From Bifidobacterium cebidarum (GTDB taxonomy: Bacteria; Actinomycetota; Actinomycetes; Actinomycetales; Bifidobacteriaceae): a stretch of DNA of 64,000 bases. A program made the position numbers and the translations under genes. Positions 1-9,428 of this stretch are shown piece by piece. Each line of letters begins with the position of its first letter. Positions within the stretch are counted from its first letter, which is position 1. The notes under the pieces were generated by a model. It saw only the letters and a list, made by a program, of their open reading frames with translations, was not told where the DNA came from and made no database searches. Where the stretch lies: positions 124,001-188,000 of the forward strand of contig NZ_WBVS01000002.1 in NCBI RefSeq assembly GCF_009193305.1, in the 5' to 3' direction.

Positions 1-2729
1 CACGCCGCAAGGCCCGCACGCTTCGATTCACCAGCGGCGCGCCGCGCTCGGCCAAAGTCATAGGAGACGGCTCGGCCGCGTTGTTCCTGCGCTCCGATGG
101 TCCGGAGGACCTGGTGACGGCCCTTTGGCTGAGCTGGTTCGACGCCGCCGGCGAGCATCATGAGACCAAGCTCGCCGATCCGCGCGACCTGCTGGGCGCC
201 GATGCGGACAGCGAGAACGTGCCTGCCGAGGAACGCGCCCGCCGTGAACGTGCGCGCGAAGGCGGCACCGGCATCGTGAGCTATTCGGTGGATAAGGCCG
301 GCGATCGTGTGGTCTTTACGATTAACGGCCGCCTGTATTTGACCGAGATCGACTGGCAGGACGCCGTCGAATCGGTGGTTGACGGTGAGGGGGCCGGCGA
401 GGTTGCGGAGTCCGGCGAGTCCGGTGAGACTGAGGTGGCCATCACGATTCCGGTGGCCCGCACCCGCGAGTTGGCCGGCGAGTGGCTGGACGAGGACCCG
501 GCCACATATGCCCCGGTGCTGAACCCGCGCATCGCCCCGGATGGCGGGCATGTGCTCTATACCACCGGCACCTATCTGATGCTGGTCGATATCGGTGATT
601 GGACGGCTTCCACTGCCGACTCCCATGGCGAACCTGATATCGCCGAGGAGCCTGCCGGCGATGTGGCTGATGGCGTGGATGTCGAGTCGGATGCCATGGA
701 GGAGGCACTCAGCGAGGGGCTGTACGGCGAGGATTCGGATGATGAGCCTCAACGCCCGTTCACCGACCGCATCACAGCCATTTATGGCGTCAGCGTGGAA
801 GACGAGGACGGCAACCCGGCTGAGAACACATGGAAGATCGGTCTGGCCGAATTCGTGGCCGGCGAGGAAATGAATAGGTATGACGGCTTCTGGTGGTCGC
901 CCGACTCCCGCCACGTGCTGTTCGAATCCTTCGACACCGCGGACGAGCCGACCTGGTACATCAGCGACCCTGCCGATCCCGAGCATGCCGCCGCCGGCCG
1001 CCGTTACCCGCGTGCGCTGACCCAGAATGCCGACGTCTACCTGACCGTGATCTCCCTGGCGTTTGACGAGAACGACCGCTACGCCGGCATCACCGCCAAC
1101 GCCGATGTGGACTGGGATCGCGAGGCATACGAGTATGTGGCCGCGGTGAACTGGGCGGAAGGCCACGATCCGCTGCTGCTCGTGCAGAACCGCCGTCAGA
1201 CCGCCGACCAGGTGCTGGAGGTGGCCGTGGCCGCCGCCGAGGAGCCGGAAACGCTGGATGAAACCGTTGCCGTCGCTTGGGCGCAATTGACTGTTGCCGA
1301 CGCCATCGATTCCGGTGATGTCGCCGACTTGGCGGACGGCGACGATGCTCCGCAGCTTGGTGCGACCCGCGTGCTTGAGGAGCACACGAACGACCAGTGG
1401 ATCGACTTGGTGCCCGGCACTCCCGCCTACACGCCGAGCGGCCACCTGGTGTGCTCACTGAATGACATGGAAGCGGATACGAACCGCCTGACCGTGGACG
1501 GTCGCCCATTCACGCCGGCCGGTTGGAACGTGCGCGAAGTGCTCAGCGTGGACGATGCCGCAGTGATGGCCGTGGTGCAGCGTGAGCCGGATTTGGCTCC
1601 CGAGGTGCCGGCCGTCTGGTCTGAACGCGGTGGTGAGCATGACGCGCGCAGCTTCGACGTGGTGATCTTCGATTACGACGGCGCCTATGGCGATGACTCC
1701 GGTTGCGCCGCGGTGCCGGTCACCACGCGCCCCGGCGTGTGGACGGTGTCCGCCGGCAAGTGCGGCATGGTGATTACCGGCCGCGACATGGAGCATGCCA
1801 AGGTCGAAATGACGCATGTGGTGGCATCCACGCAGATGACGGATGCGATTGCCGATGCCATGCTGCACGGCGAGCTGCCGCACGGTGGAGCCGCCAGCAT
1901 CGCCAACTATGCCGACGAGCCGGGCTTCACACCGAACGTGCACTTTACCCGCCTCGGCGAGCATCGCCTCTACACCGCGATTATCGCGCCGAGCCCCAGC
2001 AGTCCATATGCGAATGCCGCGAGCCTGCCCGTCTTGATGAAGCCTTATGGCGGTCCCGGCTTCCAGCAGGTCGTGGATGCGCAGTCCTTCTATTGGGAAG
2101 GTCAATGGTGGGCCGATCAGGGCTTCCTCGTGGTCACGGCGGACGGCCGTGGCACCACCGGTCGCGGCCCGGCATGGGACCGCGCGATCTTCGAAGATAT
2201 GAAGGACGTGACGCTTGCCGATCAGATCGAGGCCGTCAACGCACTGCCCGAAGCGGTTGCCGAGATCAACGCCGGCGCTGCTGCTGAGGCATCCTCACTG
2301 CCCGCTCCCGATCTCGACAAGGTCTGCATGATCGGTTGGTCCTACGGCGGATTCCTCTCCGCGCTCGCCGTGCTCGACGCCCCGAACGTGTTCAAGGCCG
2401 CCTGCGCCGGCGCTCCGCCCACCGACTGGACGCTGTACGACACCCACTACACCGAACGCTACCTCGGCCTCGACCCGGAGGTGTACCGCCGCAACGGCAT
2501 CATCCAGGATGCCCCCAAGCTGGAGCGCCCTCTGATGCTCATCCACGGTTTCGCCGACGACAACGTCACCATCGCGCACAGCTTGCGTCTGTCGCAGGCA
2601 CTGATGGCGGCGGGCCGACCGCACACCTTCCTGCCGCTGACCGGCATCACCCATATGACCAACGATGAAACCGTGGCCGAGAACCTGTTGATTCTCCAGC
2701 GCGATTTCCTCAAGGAAGCACTGGCCTGA
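1..2729 (+). CDS. S9 family prolyl oligopeptidase / dipeptidyl aminopeptidase, 5' end outside window
   Basis: Serine peptidase of the S9 (DPP-IV-like) clan, expected to release dipeptides or short peptides in the cytoplasm. The frame is open from base 3 with no stop, and the residues encoded before the first in-window start codon (TTG at 81) continue the protein naturally, so the true start lies upstream of the window. The long N-terminal part should form the beta-propeller. The C-terminal alpha/beta-hydrolase domain carries the nucleophile motif GWSYGG (codon near base 2342), an acidic residue in HGFADDNV and the catalytic His in GITHM. No signal peptide is visible in the part seen. A 23-base gap to the next hydrolase gene suggests co-transcription. 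The family is clear; the exact specificity (X-Pro or other) is not. Confidence 0.9.
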   Translation, partial: RRKARTLRFTSGAPRSAKVIGDGSAALFLRSDGPEDLVTALWLSWFDAAGEHHETKLADPRDLLGADADSENVPAEERARRERAREGGTGIVSYSVDKAGDRVVFTINGRLYLTEIDWQDAVESVVDGEGAGEVAESGESGETEVAITIPVARTRELAGEWLDEDPATYAPVLNPRIAPDGGHVLYTTGTYLMLVDIGDWTASTADSHGEPDIAEEPAGDVADGVDVESDAMEEALSEGLYGEDSDDEPQRPFTDRITAIYGVSVEDEDGNPAENTWKIGLAEFVAGEEMNRYDGFWWSPDSRHVLFESFDTADEPTWYISDPADPEHAAAGRRYPRALTQNADVYLTVISLAFDENDRYAGITANADVDWDREAYEYVAAVNWAEGHDPLLLVQNRRQTADQVLEVAVAAAEEPETLDETVAVAWAQLTVADAIDSGDVADLADGDDAPQLGATRVLEEHTNDQWIDLVPGTPAYTPSGHLVCSLNDMEADTNRLTVDGRPFTPAGWNVREVLSVDDAAVMAVVQREPDLAPEVPAVWSERGGEHDARSFDVVIFDYDGAYGDDSGCAAVPVTTRPGVWTVSAGKCGMVITGRDMEHAKVEMTHVVASTQMTDAIADAMLHGELPHGGAASIANYADEPGFTPNVHFTRLGEHRLYTAIIAPSPSSPYANAASLPVLMKPYGGPGFQQVVDAQSFYWEGQWWADQGFLVVTADGRGTTGRGPAWDRAIFEDMKDVTLADQIEAVNALPEAVAEINAGAAAEASSLPAPDLDKVCMIGWSYGGFLSALAVLDAPNVFKAACAGAPPTDWTLYDTHYTERYLGLDPEVYRRNGIIQDAPKLERPLMLIHGFADDNVTIAHSLRLSQALMAAGRPHTFLPLTGITHMTNDETVAENLLILQRDFLKEALA

Positions 2730-2752
2730 GCGGAAGGTTTTAAGATAGGGAC

Positions 2753-3844
2753 ATGCAGCTGACGATGATCGACGAGAACAAATACGCCGAAACCATGCGC
2801 GACACCGTGTTGCCGGCACTCGAACAGTGCCGTGACGAAGGCTGGTTCGACCCTTCCGCCGCCGAGCGGGCGGCAGGAATCGAGCCATTGCCCGGATTGC
2901 TCGACACCGGTGGCCGATCCGGTCAGCTGCATTACCTGTGCTATGACGCCGGCAAGTTCGACGCCATCCGCGAGGAGGGCGCCACCGCCACATTCCGCGG
3001 CGCCATCGTGATCAGCCACGGCTTCACCGAGTTCGCCGAAAAATACGACGAACTGGTTTGGTACTTCCTGCTCGCCGGTTACTCGGTATGCGTACTGGAA
3101 CATCGAGGTCACGGCAAGTCCTCGCGCGACGTCGACAACCCCTGCATGGTGTGGATTGATGATTGGCGCCGCTATGTGACCGATCTGGCCGCATTCGCGC
3201 AAACCATCGGCCAACAGTATGCGGCCGGCATGCCCCTGAATCTGTTCTGCCATTCGATGGGCGGCGGCATTGGCGCTGCGGTATTGGAACAGTACCCGAC
3301 CCTCTTCGATAAGGCCGTGCTTTCCGCGCCGATGATCGCTCCCGCAACCGGCATGCCACTCAATGTGGCACGCGTGCTTGTGGGCGCGTTATGCGGATTG
3401 GGCTTCGGCAAGAAGCGTGTGTTCGGCCAAAGCGACTTTACGCCCGAGTTCTCGATGAAGGGCAATGAAGGCGCATCCGAGGCGCGTGAACGCTGGTATT
3501 TCAAACTGCGCTGCGACAACCCGGAATATCAGACCTATTGCGCCGCGTTCGAATGGGTGCGCCAGGCGTTGAAGCTCAATCATGCGATCTTGAAGCCATC
3601 CGCATGCTCGGAGGTGGAGACGCCGATATTGCTGTTCCAATCCGGCCACGATATCTGGGTACTGAACAAGCCGCAGAACAAGTTCATCCAACTGGTCAAG
3701 GATGGTGGCGGCGAGGCCACGCTGGTGCGCTTCCCCGAGTCGCGCCATGAAATCTTCTCGATGCCGAACAGCACCTATAAGCCATATCTCGAGAAGATTC
3801 TGAGCTTCTACGACGACCCCATGATCGCCAGCGCCGCGTACTGA
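2753..3844 (+). CDS. alpha/beta hydrolase (serine aminopeptidase S33 / lysophospholipase-like)
   Basis: A 363-residue alpha/beta-hydrolase-fold enzyme resembling monoacylglycerol lipases and PldB-type lysophospholipases. Visible signatures are the oxyanion-hole region HGFTEF, the motif EHRGHGKS, the nucleophile elbow CHSMGG with Ser near residue 168, an Asp in QSGHDIW and a His in ESRHEIF. It has no signal peptide or membrane segment, so it is probably cytosolic. It starts 23 bases after the S9 peptidase gene and is probably read from the same transcript. An in-frame ATG lies four codons further in. The natural substrate (lipid ester or peptide) cannot be told from sequence. Confidence 0.85.
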   Translation: MQLTMIDENKYAETMRDTVLPALEQCRDEGWFDPSAAERAAGIEPLPGLLDTGGRSGQLHYLCYDAGKFDAIREEGATATFRGAIVISHGFTEFAEKYDELVWYFLLAGYSVCVLEHRGHGKSSRDVDNPCMVWIDDWRRYVTDLAAFAQTIGQQYAAGMPLNLFCHSMGGGIGAAVLEQYPTLFDKAVLSAPMIAPATGMPLNVARVLVGALCGLGFGKKRVFGQSDFTPEFSMKGNEGASEARERWYFKLRCDNPEYQTYCAAFEWVRQALKLNHAILKPSACSEVETPILLFQSGHDIWVLNKPQNKFIQLVKDGGGEATLVRFPESRHEIFSMPNSTYKPYLEKILSFYDDPMIASAAY

Positions 3845-3881
3845 TGACAATGCCCGTTGATGTGTGATGCCGAACACCTAT

Positions 3882-3963
3882 CAGCGCAAGAAATTCGGGA
3901 AATAACCACCATTCTCCGGAAATCCTTGCGCTGAGTGAGTGGCAGTGCAAGGATTTCGGGAGA
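3882..3963. repeat. intergenic palindrome, same family as the copies near 46.8 kb
   Basis: A partial unit (CAAGAAATTCGGG, about 3887-3899) is followed by a full palindrome at 3913-3963. The full unit has arms of the form CTCCGGAAATCCTTGCGCT and the matching AGTGCAAGGATTTCGGGAG around a loop of about 10 bases. The same hairpin family recurs twice at 46747-46857. It lies just after the hydrolase gene, where a transcript-end or mRNA-stabilising role is possible. There is no T-tract, so it is not a typical intrinsic terminator. Confidence 0.75.
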
Positions 3964-4101
3964 TAAGGGTAGTGGATAGGCCTTAGTCCCACCGCGTACT
4001 CATCGATAACTACGTAGCCGAGTGTAGTTCTTCATTTAGAGTTCATTTTTCTGTCACCTTGAGGTATAGCCCTCTTTATAAGGCGGGAGAAGAATGGAAT
4101 T

Positions 4102-5802
4102 ATGGGCATTGTCTCTTCTCTTCGTCGCCGCGCCGCAGCGGTTGCGGCCGTAGTATGCGCCGGCGCGCTTGCGCTGGCCGGTTGCTCGTCCAATCTGTTG
4201 GGCGGAAATTCAGATGACGGTTCGGATACCGCCAACGCCAATATCCAGACATTCAAGCCCTCTGGCGGCAAGGAGCCGACCGCCACGCTCAACATCGCCT
4301 CCGGCTCGGAAAACAAGGAAGTGGCCACCGCCATTCAAAAGGCCGCCGACCAATCCAACGTGGCCATCACGATGCATTATATGGGTTCGTTGGAGATCAT
4401 GAACGCGCTCAAGAACGGCGGCGAAAACTACGACGCCGTCTGGCCGGCCTCCTCCATGTGGATTTCGATGGGAGACACCAAGCATATAGTCAAGGACGCC
4501 GCCAGCACCTCCACCACGCCCATTGTGTTCGGTATCGCCAAATCTAAGGCAATCAGCCTCGGCTGGGCGGATGATTCCGGGAAGACCAAGCCGGTCTCCA
4601 CGGCGGACATTCTCGCTGCCGTCAGCAATGGCGACTTGAAATTCTCGATGACCTCCGCCACCCAATCGAACTCGGGTGCCTCCGCGTACCTGGCCTTTAT
4701 GACCGCGCTTCGTGGCGGCGACCAGCCGTTGAGCGAGCAGGATCTGAGCAACGCCACGCTCAAGGATTCCGTGGCCAAATTGCTCTCCGGCGTGGACCGC
4801 TCCTCCGGCTCCTCGGACTGGCTCAAAGACATGGTGGTGGCCAATCCGGATCGATTCGATTCGATGGTCAACTACGAATCCCTGGTGATTCAGGCCGACA
4901 AGACGCTGACCAAGAACGGCCATGATCCGCTCGTGGCCGTCTATCCGTCCGATGGCATCGCGGTCTCCGATTCGCCGCTCGGCTATGTGGACCGTGGCCA
5001 GAAGCTCAAGGATGCATTCGACTCCTTCTCCAAGGCATTGAGTTCCAGGGATTCCAAGCTCGAATTCGAGCGTGCCGGTCGCCGCACCGGCCTCGGCGGC
5101 GCACTCGCCTACTCCTCCGATTCCCAAGTGCAGCAGTCCTTCCGCGCCGAATGGGGCATCAACACCGACGCCGCCGCGCTCAAGACCATCCCGCTGCCCG
5201 CCGCGTCCGTAATCAACAGCGCGCTCAATGTCTACCAAACCGCACTCAGGAAGCCCAGCTGGACCGTGTGGGTGGTTGATTACTCCGGTTCGATGTCCGG
5301 CGAAGGCAAGGACGGCGTAGTCAAGGGCCTCAATGCCGCGCTTGACCAGAATCAAGCCAAGTCCGCCTACATCGAGCCTGCGGATGGCGATGTGAACATC
5401 CTCATCCCATTTGAATCCGAAGCGCATAATCCGATCAAGGCCACCGGCACTGATACCACCAAGTTGTTGCATGATGCGCAGGCCACCGAGGCCAGTGGCG
5501 GCACCGATATCTACGCCGGTCTCGAATCCGCATTGCAGCAGCTGCCCAGTGAATCAGAAGCCTCCCAATACACCACGGCCATCGTGCTGATGACCGACGG
5601 TCGCTCGATGACTGATAATCAGAAGGCGTTCGAATCCGACTACCAGAGCAACGGACGCGATGTGCCGGTGTTCTCCATCATGTTCGGTGACGCCGATTCC
5701 AGCCAGCTGAAATCGCTCGCGCAACTCAGTAACGCCAAGGTGTTCGACGGCCGTTCCGGTGACCTTGCCTCCGTATTCCGCCAGGTCAAGGGGTTCAACT
5801 GA
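4102..5802 (+). CDS. VWA-domain lipoprotein with solute-binding-like N-terminal domain
   Basis: First gene of a four-gene operon ending in telA. It begins with a lipoprotein signal peptide (Arg-rich start, hydrophobic core, lipobox LAGC near residue 27), so it should be anchored outside the membrane. Residues of about 55-370 look like a periplasmic-binding-type (SBP_bac_11-like) domain. Residues of about 385-560 are a von Willebrand A domain with a complete MIDAS: DYSGS at 393-397, GGTD near 465 and MTDG near 497. VWA domains bind protein partners through a metal ion; here the partner or ligand is unknown. The next gene overlaps its stop by one base (TGATG), which points to translational coupling. 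Confidence 0.85.
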   Translation: MGIVSSLRRRAAAVAAVVCAGALALAGCSSNLLGGNSDDGSDTANANIQTFKPSGGKEPTATLNIASGSENKEVATAIQKAADQSNVAITMHYMGSLEIMNALKNGGENYDAVWPASSMWISMGDTKHIVKDAASTSTTPIVFGIAKSKAISLGWADDSGKTKPVSTADILAAVSNGDLKFSMTSATQSNSGASAYLAFMTALRGGDQPLSEQDLSNATLKDSVAKLLSGVDRSSGSSDWLKDMVVANPDRFDSMVNYESLVIQADKTLTKNGHDPLVAVYPSDGIAVSDSPLGYVDRGQKLKDAFDSFSKALSSRDSKLEFERAGRRTGLGGALAYSSDSQVQQSFRAEWGINTDAAALKTIPLPAASVINSALNVYQTALRKPSWTVWVVDYSGSMSGEGKDGVVKGLNAALDQNQAKSAYIEPADGDVNILIPFESEAHNPIKATGTDTTKLLHDAQATEASGGTDIYAGLESALQQLPSESEASQYTTAIVLMTDGRSMTDNQKAFESDYQSNGRDVPVFSIMFGDADSSQLKSLAQLSNAKVFDGRSGDLASVFRQVKGFN

Positions 5803-6605
5803 TGCTGCAAGTAATCTGCGGATTCATAGCCGGGCTCGCGCTCGCAGGCTTCGGCTTCTGGCTGGCCGGCGGCGGTGTGGTCGGTGCCGGCGTGGCCGTG
5901 GTGCTGGCCGGCCTCGGCTATGTGGCCGTATCCACACTGACCGAGCCCGAACGGCGCATCGGCAAAATGCTGGCCTCCGCGCTGCCGAACGGGCAGAAGG
6001 CCGCCGACGCCATCGACGCGGCGAATACCCGTCTGCGCTCGATCGCCGCACTGACTGCGCAGGTGCGCGACCCGGCTGTGCGTTCGGAGGCCAATGACTT
6101 CATCGTGGCCACGCGCGACCTCGTCAATTACGTGACTCGCGATACCTCTGCCTACCAGACGCTGCGCCACTACATCACCGTGTACGGCGAGCAAACCGAG
6201 CAGCTGCTGCGCTCCTATGTGGACGTGGAAAGCTCGGGCGCGCGCGACCAGATCGCCAAGGCGCGCACGGAGACCATCGAGGCGCTGCAAGTGCTCGAGC
6301 AGACCGCGGCCGGTGAGCTGAGCCGCGCGGTCAGCGCGAAGACCTTGGGCATCGCAGCTGATTCCGATGCGATCCAGCGGTTGGCGCGTATGGATGGATA
6401 TGATGCCGCGTCGCAGCCGGTCCGGGCACAGCCGCAGCAACAGCCGGCGCAGAGCGCACCACGGCTGACAAATCGGCGGGAGCAATCGGATCAATTGGAA
6501 CAGTTTGATCGACTGAGCTGGGCGAGCGGGAATCAGCCCCAGCCAGAACCAGTGCGGTCCAAGCCGGCGCACAAACCGGCAGAAGGGCGGCAGGAGCAGG
6601 AATGA
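5802..6605 (+). CDS. XpaC-like (5-bromo-4-chloroindolyl phosphate hydrolysis family) membrane protein
   Basis: A 267-residue protein with two N-terminal hydrophobic segments (about residues 1-45), an alpha-helical body and a low-complexity Gln/Pro/Arg tail. Its shape and its place directly in front of a telA gene match the XpaC family that accompanies TelA in Bacillus and actinobacteria. The family is historically named for an indolyl-phosphate phenotype, but it has no recognised catalytic motif and I see none here. It starts on the last base of the upstream stop codon and overlaps the next start by four bases (ATGA). Family assignment rests mainly on context and topology. Confidence 0.7.
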   Translation: MLQVICGFIAGLALAGFGFWLAGGGVVGAGVAVVLAGLGYVAVSTLTEPERRIGKMLASALPNGQKAADAIDAANTRLRSIAALTAQVRDPAVRSEANDFIVATRDLVNYVTRDTSAYQTLRHYITVYGEQTEQLLRSYVDVESSGARDQIAKARTETIEALQVLEQTAAGELSRAVSAKTLGIAADSDAIQRLARMDGYDAASQPVRAQPQQQPAQSAPRLTNRREQSDQLEQFDRLSWASGNQPQPEPVRSKPAHKPAEGRQEQE

Positions 6606-7708
6606 AACTATCGAAATCGAAGATCATCGGACTTATCGCGCTGCTCGCAGTAGTGGCGGTGATTTGCGGCACCTTGGTTTGGCGGCAAGCCCAGCCGAAG
6701 CCCGCGGCACCCATCGAACAAGTCAGCGTGAACGGTTACCTGGGCGGCGAGAAGATCGGGCTCTTCGACGACGCCAAGTTCAAAGCGCTCGCCGCCGAGC
6801 AGGGTCTTAGCATCGACTACCGCAAGGCCGGTTCGCTGGCCATGATGGACGCCGACACCAAGGGCATGGACTACCTGTTCCCCTCTTCGCGCGCGGCCGT
6901 GGAATACGGCAAGGCCAAGGGCGTAAAGGCCACCCAGAGCGACATCGTCTTCAACTCGCCGATCGTGCTGTATACGCATAAGACGGTGGCCGAGGGACTG
7001 GTGGCCGGAGGCCTCATCACCAAGGACGATTCCGGCGCGTATCACATGGACATGGCCAAAGCCGTGGACGCGATGGTCGCGAATAAGACGTGGGCTGATG
7101 TGGGCTACGCGAATGGCTATGGACAGTTCCGCATCGACTCCACCGATCCGGTGCAATCGAACTCAGGCAACGAATACGCGGCGCTGATCGCCACGGTGAT
7201 GAACGGCGGGCAGCCGGCCACCACGGATTCCGTGGCGCGCGACGGCGAGAAGATCAAGGCGATTTTCGCCAAGTCAGGCTGGATGGAAACCTCGTCGGAG
7301 GACGCGTTCAACCAATTCCTGACGCTCGGTGTGGGCTCGAAGCCGATGATGGTGGGCTATGAATCGCAGTTGCTGGACTTGGCTGTGAACCAGCCGGACG
7401 CGTTCAAACAGATCAAGGATGACGTGGTGGTCGTCTACCCCACGCCGACCGTATGGAGCACGCACACGCTGATGGCGCTGGACGATAAGGGCGCGAAGCT
7501 GCTGAATGTGTTGAAGAGCCAGAAAGTGCAGAAGCTCGCATGGGAACGTCACGGCTTCCGTGCGGCCAACTTCGCCGGCACCGACTCGATCAAACGCTTT
7601 GGCGTGCCCGGCACTCTTGAGCAGGTTCCAGCCGTTTCCGAACTGCCCAACAATGATGCCATGCAGCAACTCATCTCCACTCTGAAAGGCGTCGATTTGC
7701 AGCAATAG
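6602..7708 (+). CDS. membrane-anchored solute-binding-like protein of the TelA operon
   Basis: A 368-residue protein with one N-terminal membrane segment (about residues 8-27) and an extracytoplasmic domain of the periplasmic-binding type. It resembles the N-terminal domain of the VWA lipoprotein two genes upstream: both carry a YMGSLE/YRKAGSLA-type strand, a 'WPASS/FPSS' segment and a QSNSG motif. This suggests a duplication within the operon. It overlaps xpaC by ATGA, and telA follows after 46 bases. The ligand is unknown. It has no ABC permease partner, so it is more likely part of an envelope sensing or assembly complex than of an importer. Confidence 0.7.
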   Translation: MKLSKSKIIGLIALLAVVAVICGTLVWRQAQPKPAAPIEQVSVNGYLGGEKIGLFDDAKFKALAAEQGLSIDYRKAGSLAMMDADTKGMDYLFPSSRAAVEYGKAKGVKATQSDIVFNSPIVLYTHKTVAEGLVAGGLITKDDSGAYHMDMAKAVDAMVANKTWADVGYANGYGQFRIDSTDPVQSNSGNEYAALIATVMNGGQPATTDSVARDGEKIKAIFAKSGWMETSSEDAFNQFLTLGVGSKPMMVGYESQLLDLAVNQPDAFKQIKDDVVVVYPTPTVWSTHTLMALDDKGAKLLNVLKSQKVQKLAWERHGFRAANFAGTDSIKRFGVPGTLEQVPAVSELPNNDAMQQLISTLKGVDLQQ

Positions 7709-7754
7709 CTGGCAGTAGCCATTCACAATCGCAGTCGTTACGAAAGGAACCCAA

Positions 7755-8936
7755 ATGACCACACAAATCACTCTCGCAGACCTCGCCAAGGGCAGCACCG
7801 CCGCCGTCACCAACCCGGCGCTGGGCACTGGTGCCGGCGCAACGAACGGCGCTTTGGTGCCGACTGCCGCCGAGGCCGAAGCTGCCGCCGCGCTGACCCC
7901 GGACCAGCAGATCGCGAAGCTGCCGGAAGCCGACCAGCAGCAGATCGCGCAGATCGCCGGCGGCATCGACTTCACGCGCGAAGGCATCGAATCCTCCTAC
8001 GGCAAGGACGCCCAGCGCGCCACCTCCACGTTCGCGGATGAGATCCTCTCCGAAACCCGCTCCAAAGACACTGGCGAGGCCGGCGAACTGCTCAACACCA
8101 TGCTCGTGACCATCGATGAGGCCGAGCTCGGCGGCTTCCGCAAGATTCCGATCATCGGGCAGGTGGCCGTCTCCATCGACAAGCTGCGCCGCCGCTACCA
8201 GAAAGTCGATTCGCAGATTGATGAGATCATCGTCAAGCTCGAGGCCGCACAGTCGCGCTTGGTGGCGGACATCTCCATGTACGACACGATGTACACGCAG
8301 AATGCGCAGCAGTACCGTGAGCTGAAGATCACCGTGCTGGCCGGCAAGAAGGCGCTCGCCGACTTCCGTGCCACCCAGCTGCCCGCACTCGAGGCCGAGG
8401 CGCAGAAGAGCGGCGACCCGATGCAGGCGCAGCTGCTGAAGGACTTCAAGTCCAAGTTGGACCGCTTCGAGAAGCGCCTCGACGATCTCGACCGCATTTC
8501 CGTGGTGACGCTGCAGACCGCGCCGCAGATCAAGATCATCCAGAACGCCGACCAGACGATTGTGGACAAGATTGACACCACCATCTCCACCACGATTCCG
8601 GTGTGGAAGAGCCAGATGGTGATCGCGCTGGGCCTGTCCAACCAGCGCAAGGCCTTGGACCTGCAGAACAAGGCCGATGATGTGACCAACAAGCTGCTGC
8701 AGAAGAATGCGGCCGCCCTGCACAAGGGCGCGGTGGACGCGGAGAAGGCCAATCAGCGCTCCGTGGTGGAGATCGAGACGCTGGAGAAGATCAACTCCGA
8801 GCTCATCGCCACCCTGAAGGAGACCGTGCAGATCCAGAAGGAAGGCAAGGCCAACCGCGAGGCCGCGCAGGTCAAGATGCGCCAGATCGAGTCCGACCTG
8901 AAGAACGCGCTGATCGAGAACGCTCAGCAGATGTGA
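7755..8936 (+). CDS. TelA / toxic anion resistance family protein
   Basis: A 393-residue, Ala/Gln/Lys-rich, almost entirely helical protein of the TelA (toxic anion resistance, KlaA/YceH-like) family. Several long coiled-coil stretches are visible between about residues 130 and 390. Family members have been linked to tellurite, colicin and cell-envelope stress resistance, without a known enzymatic activity. It is the last gene of the VWA/XpaC/SBP/TelA operon and has a clear ribosome binding site (GAAAGGAAC) before the ATG. It is likely cytosolic and peripheral to the membrane partners encoded upstream. Confidence 0.88.
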   Translation: MTTQITLADLAKGSTAAVTNPALGTGAGATNGALVPTAAEAEAAAALTPDQQIAKLPEADQQQIAQIAGGIDFTREGIESSYGKDAQRATSTFADEILSETRSKDTGEAGELLNTMLVTIDEAELGGFRKIPIIGQVAVSIDKLRRRYQKVDSQIDEIIVKLEAAQSRLVADISMYDTMYTQNAQQYRELKITVLAGKKALADFRATQLPALEAEAQKSGDPMQAQLLKDFKSKLDRFEKRLDDLDRISVVTLQTAPQIKIIQNADQTIVDKIDTTISTTIPVWKSQMVIALGLSNQRKALDLQNKADDVTNKLLQKNAAALHKGAVDAEKANQRSVVEIETLEKINSELIATLKETVQIQKEGKANREAAQVKMRQIESDLKNALIENAQQM

Positions 8937-9045
8937 GGCCGGCGCGCGGCAACCAGTCCGGTTTTCTTCCCCCTGGCTGTGTTTTGCCGTGTCGTTTACG
9001 CGGTTTTCGGGGTTTGCGCCTGTGCATTCCGCGTATCCGCCTGTC

Positions 9046-9207
9046 TGACTGTAGGATTTCTAACTCTGACTGTCGGATTTTGAACGTTGACTGTAGGGAA
9101 ATGAACACTGACTGTAGGAATTCCAACGAAATACGTTCAAAAACCTACAGTCAGTGTCCAAGAACCTACAGTCAGTGTTAGAATTCCTACAGTCAACGTT
9201 CAAGCTG
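9046..9207. repeat. head-to-head array of 21-bp repeats (4 forward, 3 inverted)
   Basis: Four units beginning TGACTGT(A/C)GG start at 9046, 9067, 9088 and 9109, exactly 21 bp apart. Three inverted units (CCTACAGTCA) start at 9144, 9165 and 9186, again exactly 21 bp apart. The two half-arrays face each other across a 14-bp centre and can form a cruciform or long hairpin of repeats. The core TGACTGTAGG is nearly invariant while the rest of each unit drifts. The array fills much of the 492-bp gap between telA and hsp20. A 21-bp period equals two helical turns, which suits side-by-side protein binding. Confidence 0.9.
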
Positions 9208-9428
9208 GAGTGTTCAGACTGTTTGCCGCTCGTAATCCTTACTCTGTGCAATTTCACTGTGGGTAAAACTTCGGAATGATTGCCGCCGCTGGGAATTGGG
9301 TGAAGTGAAGGTCGAAGGTTGAGAGCCCGGAAGGGTTCCGGAGCCTGCCACGATAACCGTTGCCGGTCCTGCATGGGGCTGGCGGCTGGTAGCCAAACAG
9401 GTTCTCTCCTAGTTGAGGAGTACCGATT

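Noticed and set aside
8933..9181. Open frame crossing the 21-bp array, giving a 7-residue repeat (xDCRxxN)
   Set aside because: 21 is a multiple of 3, so any frame through the array looks repetitive. The symmetry of the array, with inverted units giving similar repeats on the other strand, and the lack of a convincing upstream domain argue for non-coding DNA.
9208..9428. CIRCE or HspR (HAIR) operator at hsp20
   Set aside because: Neither TTAGCACTC/GAGTGCTAA nor CTTGAGT/ACTCAAG pairs are present.
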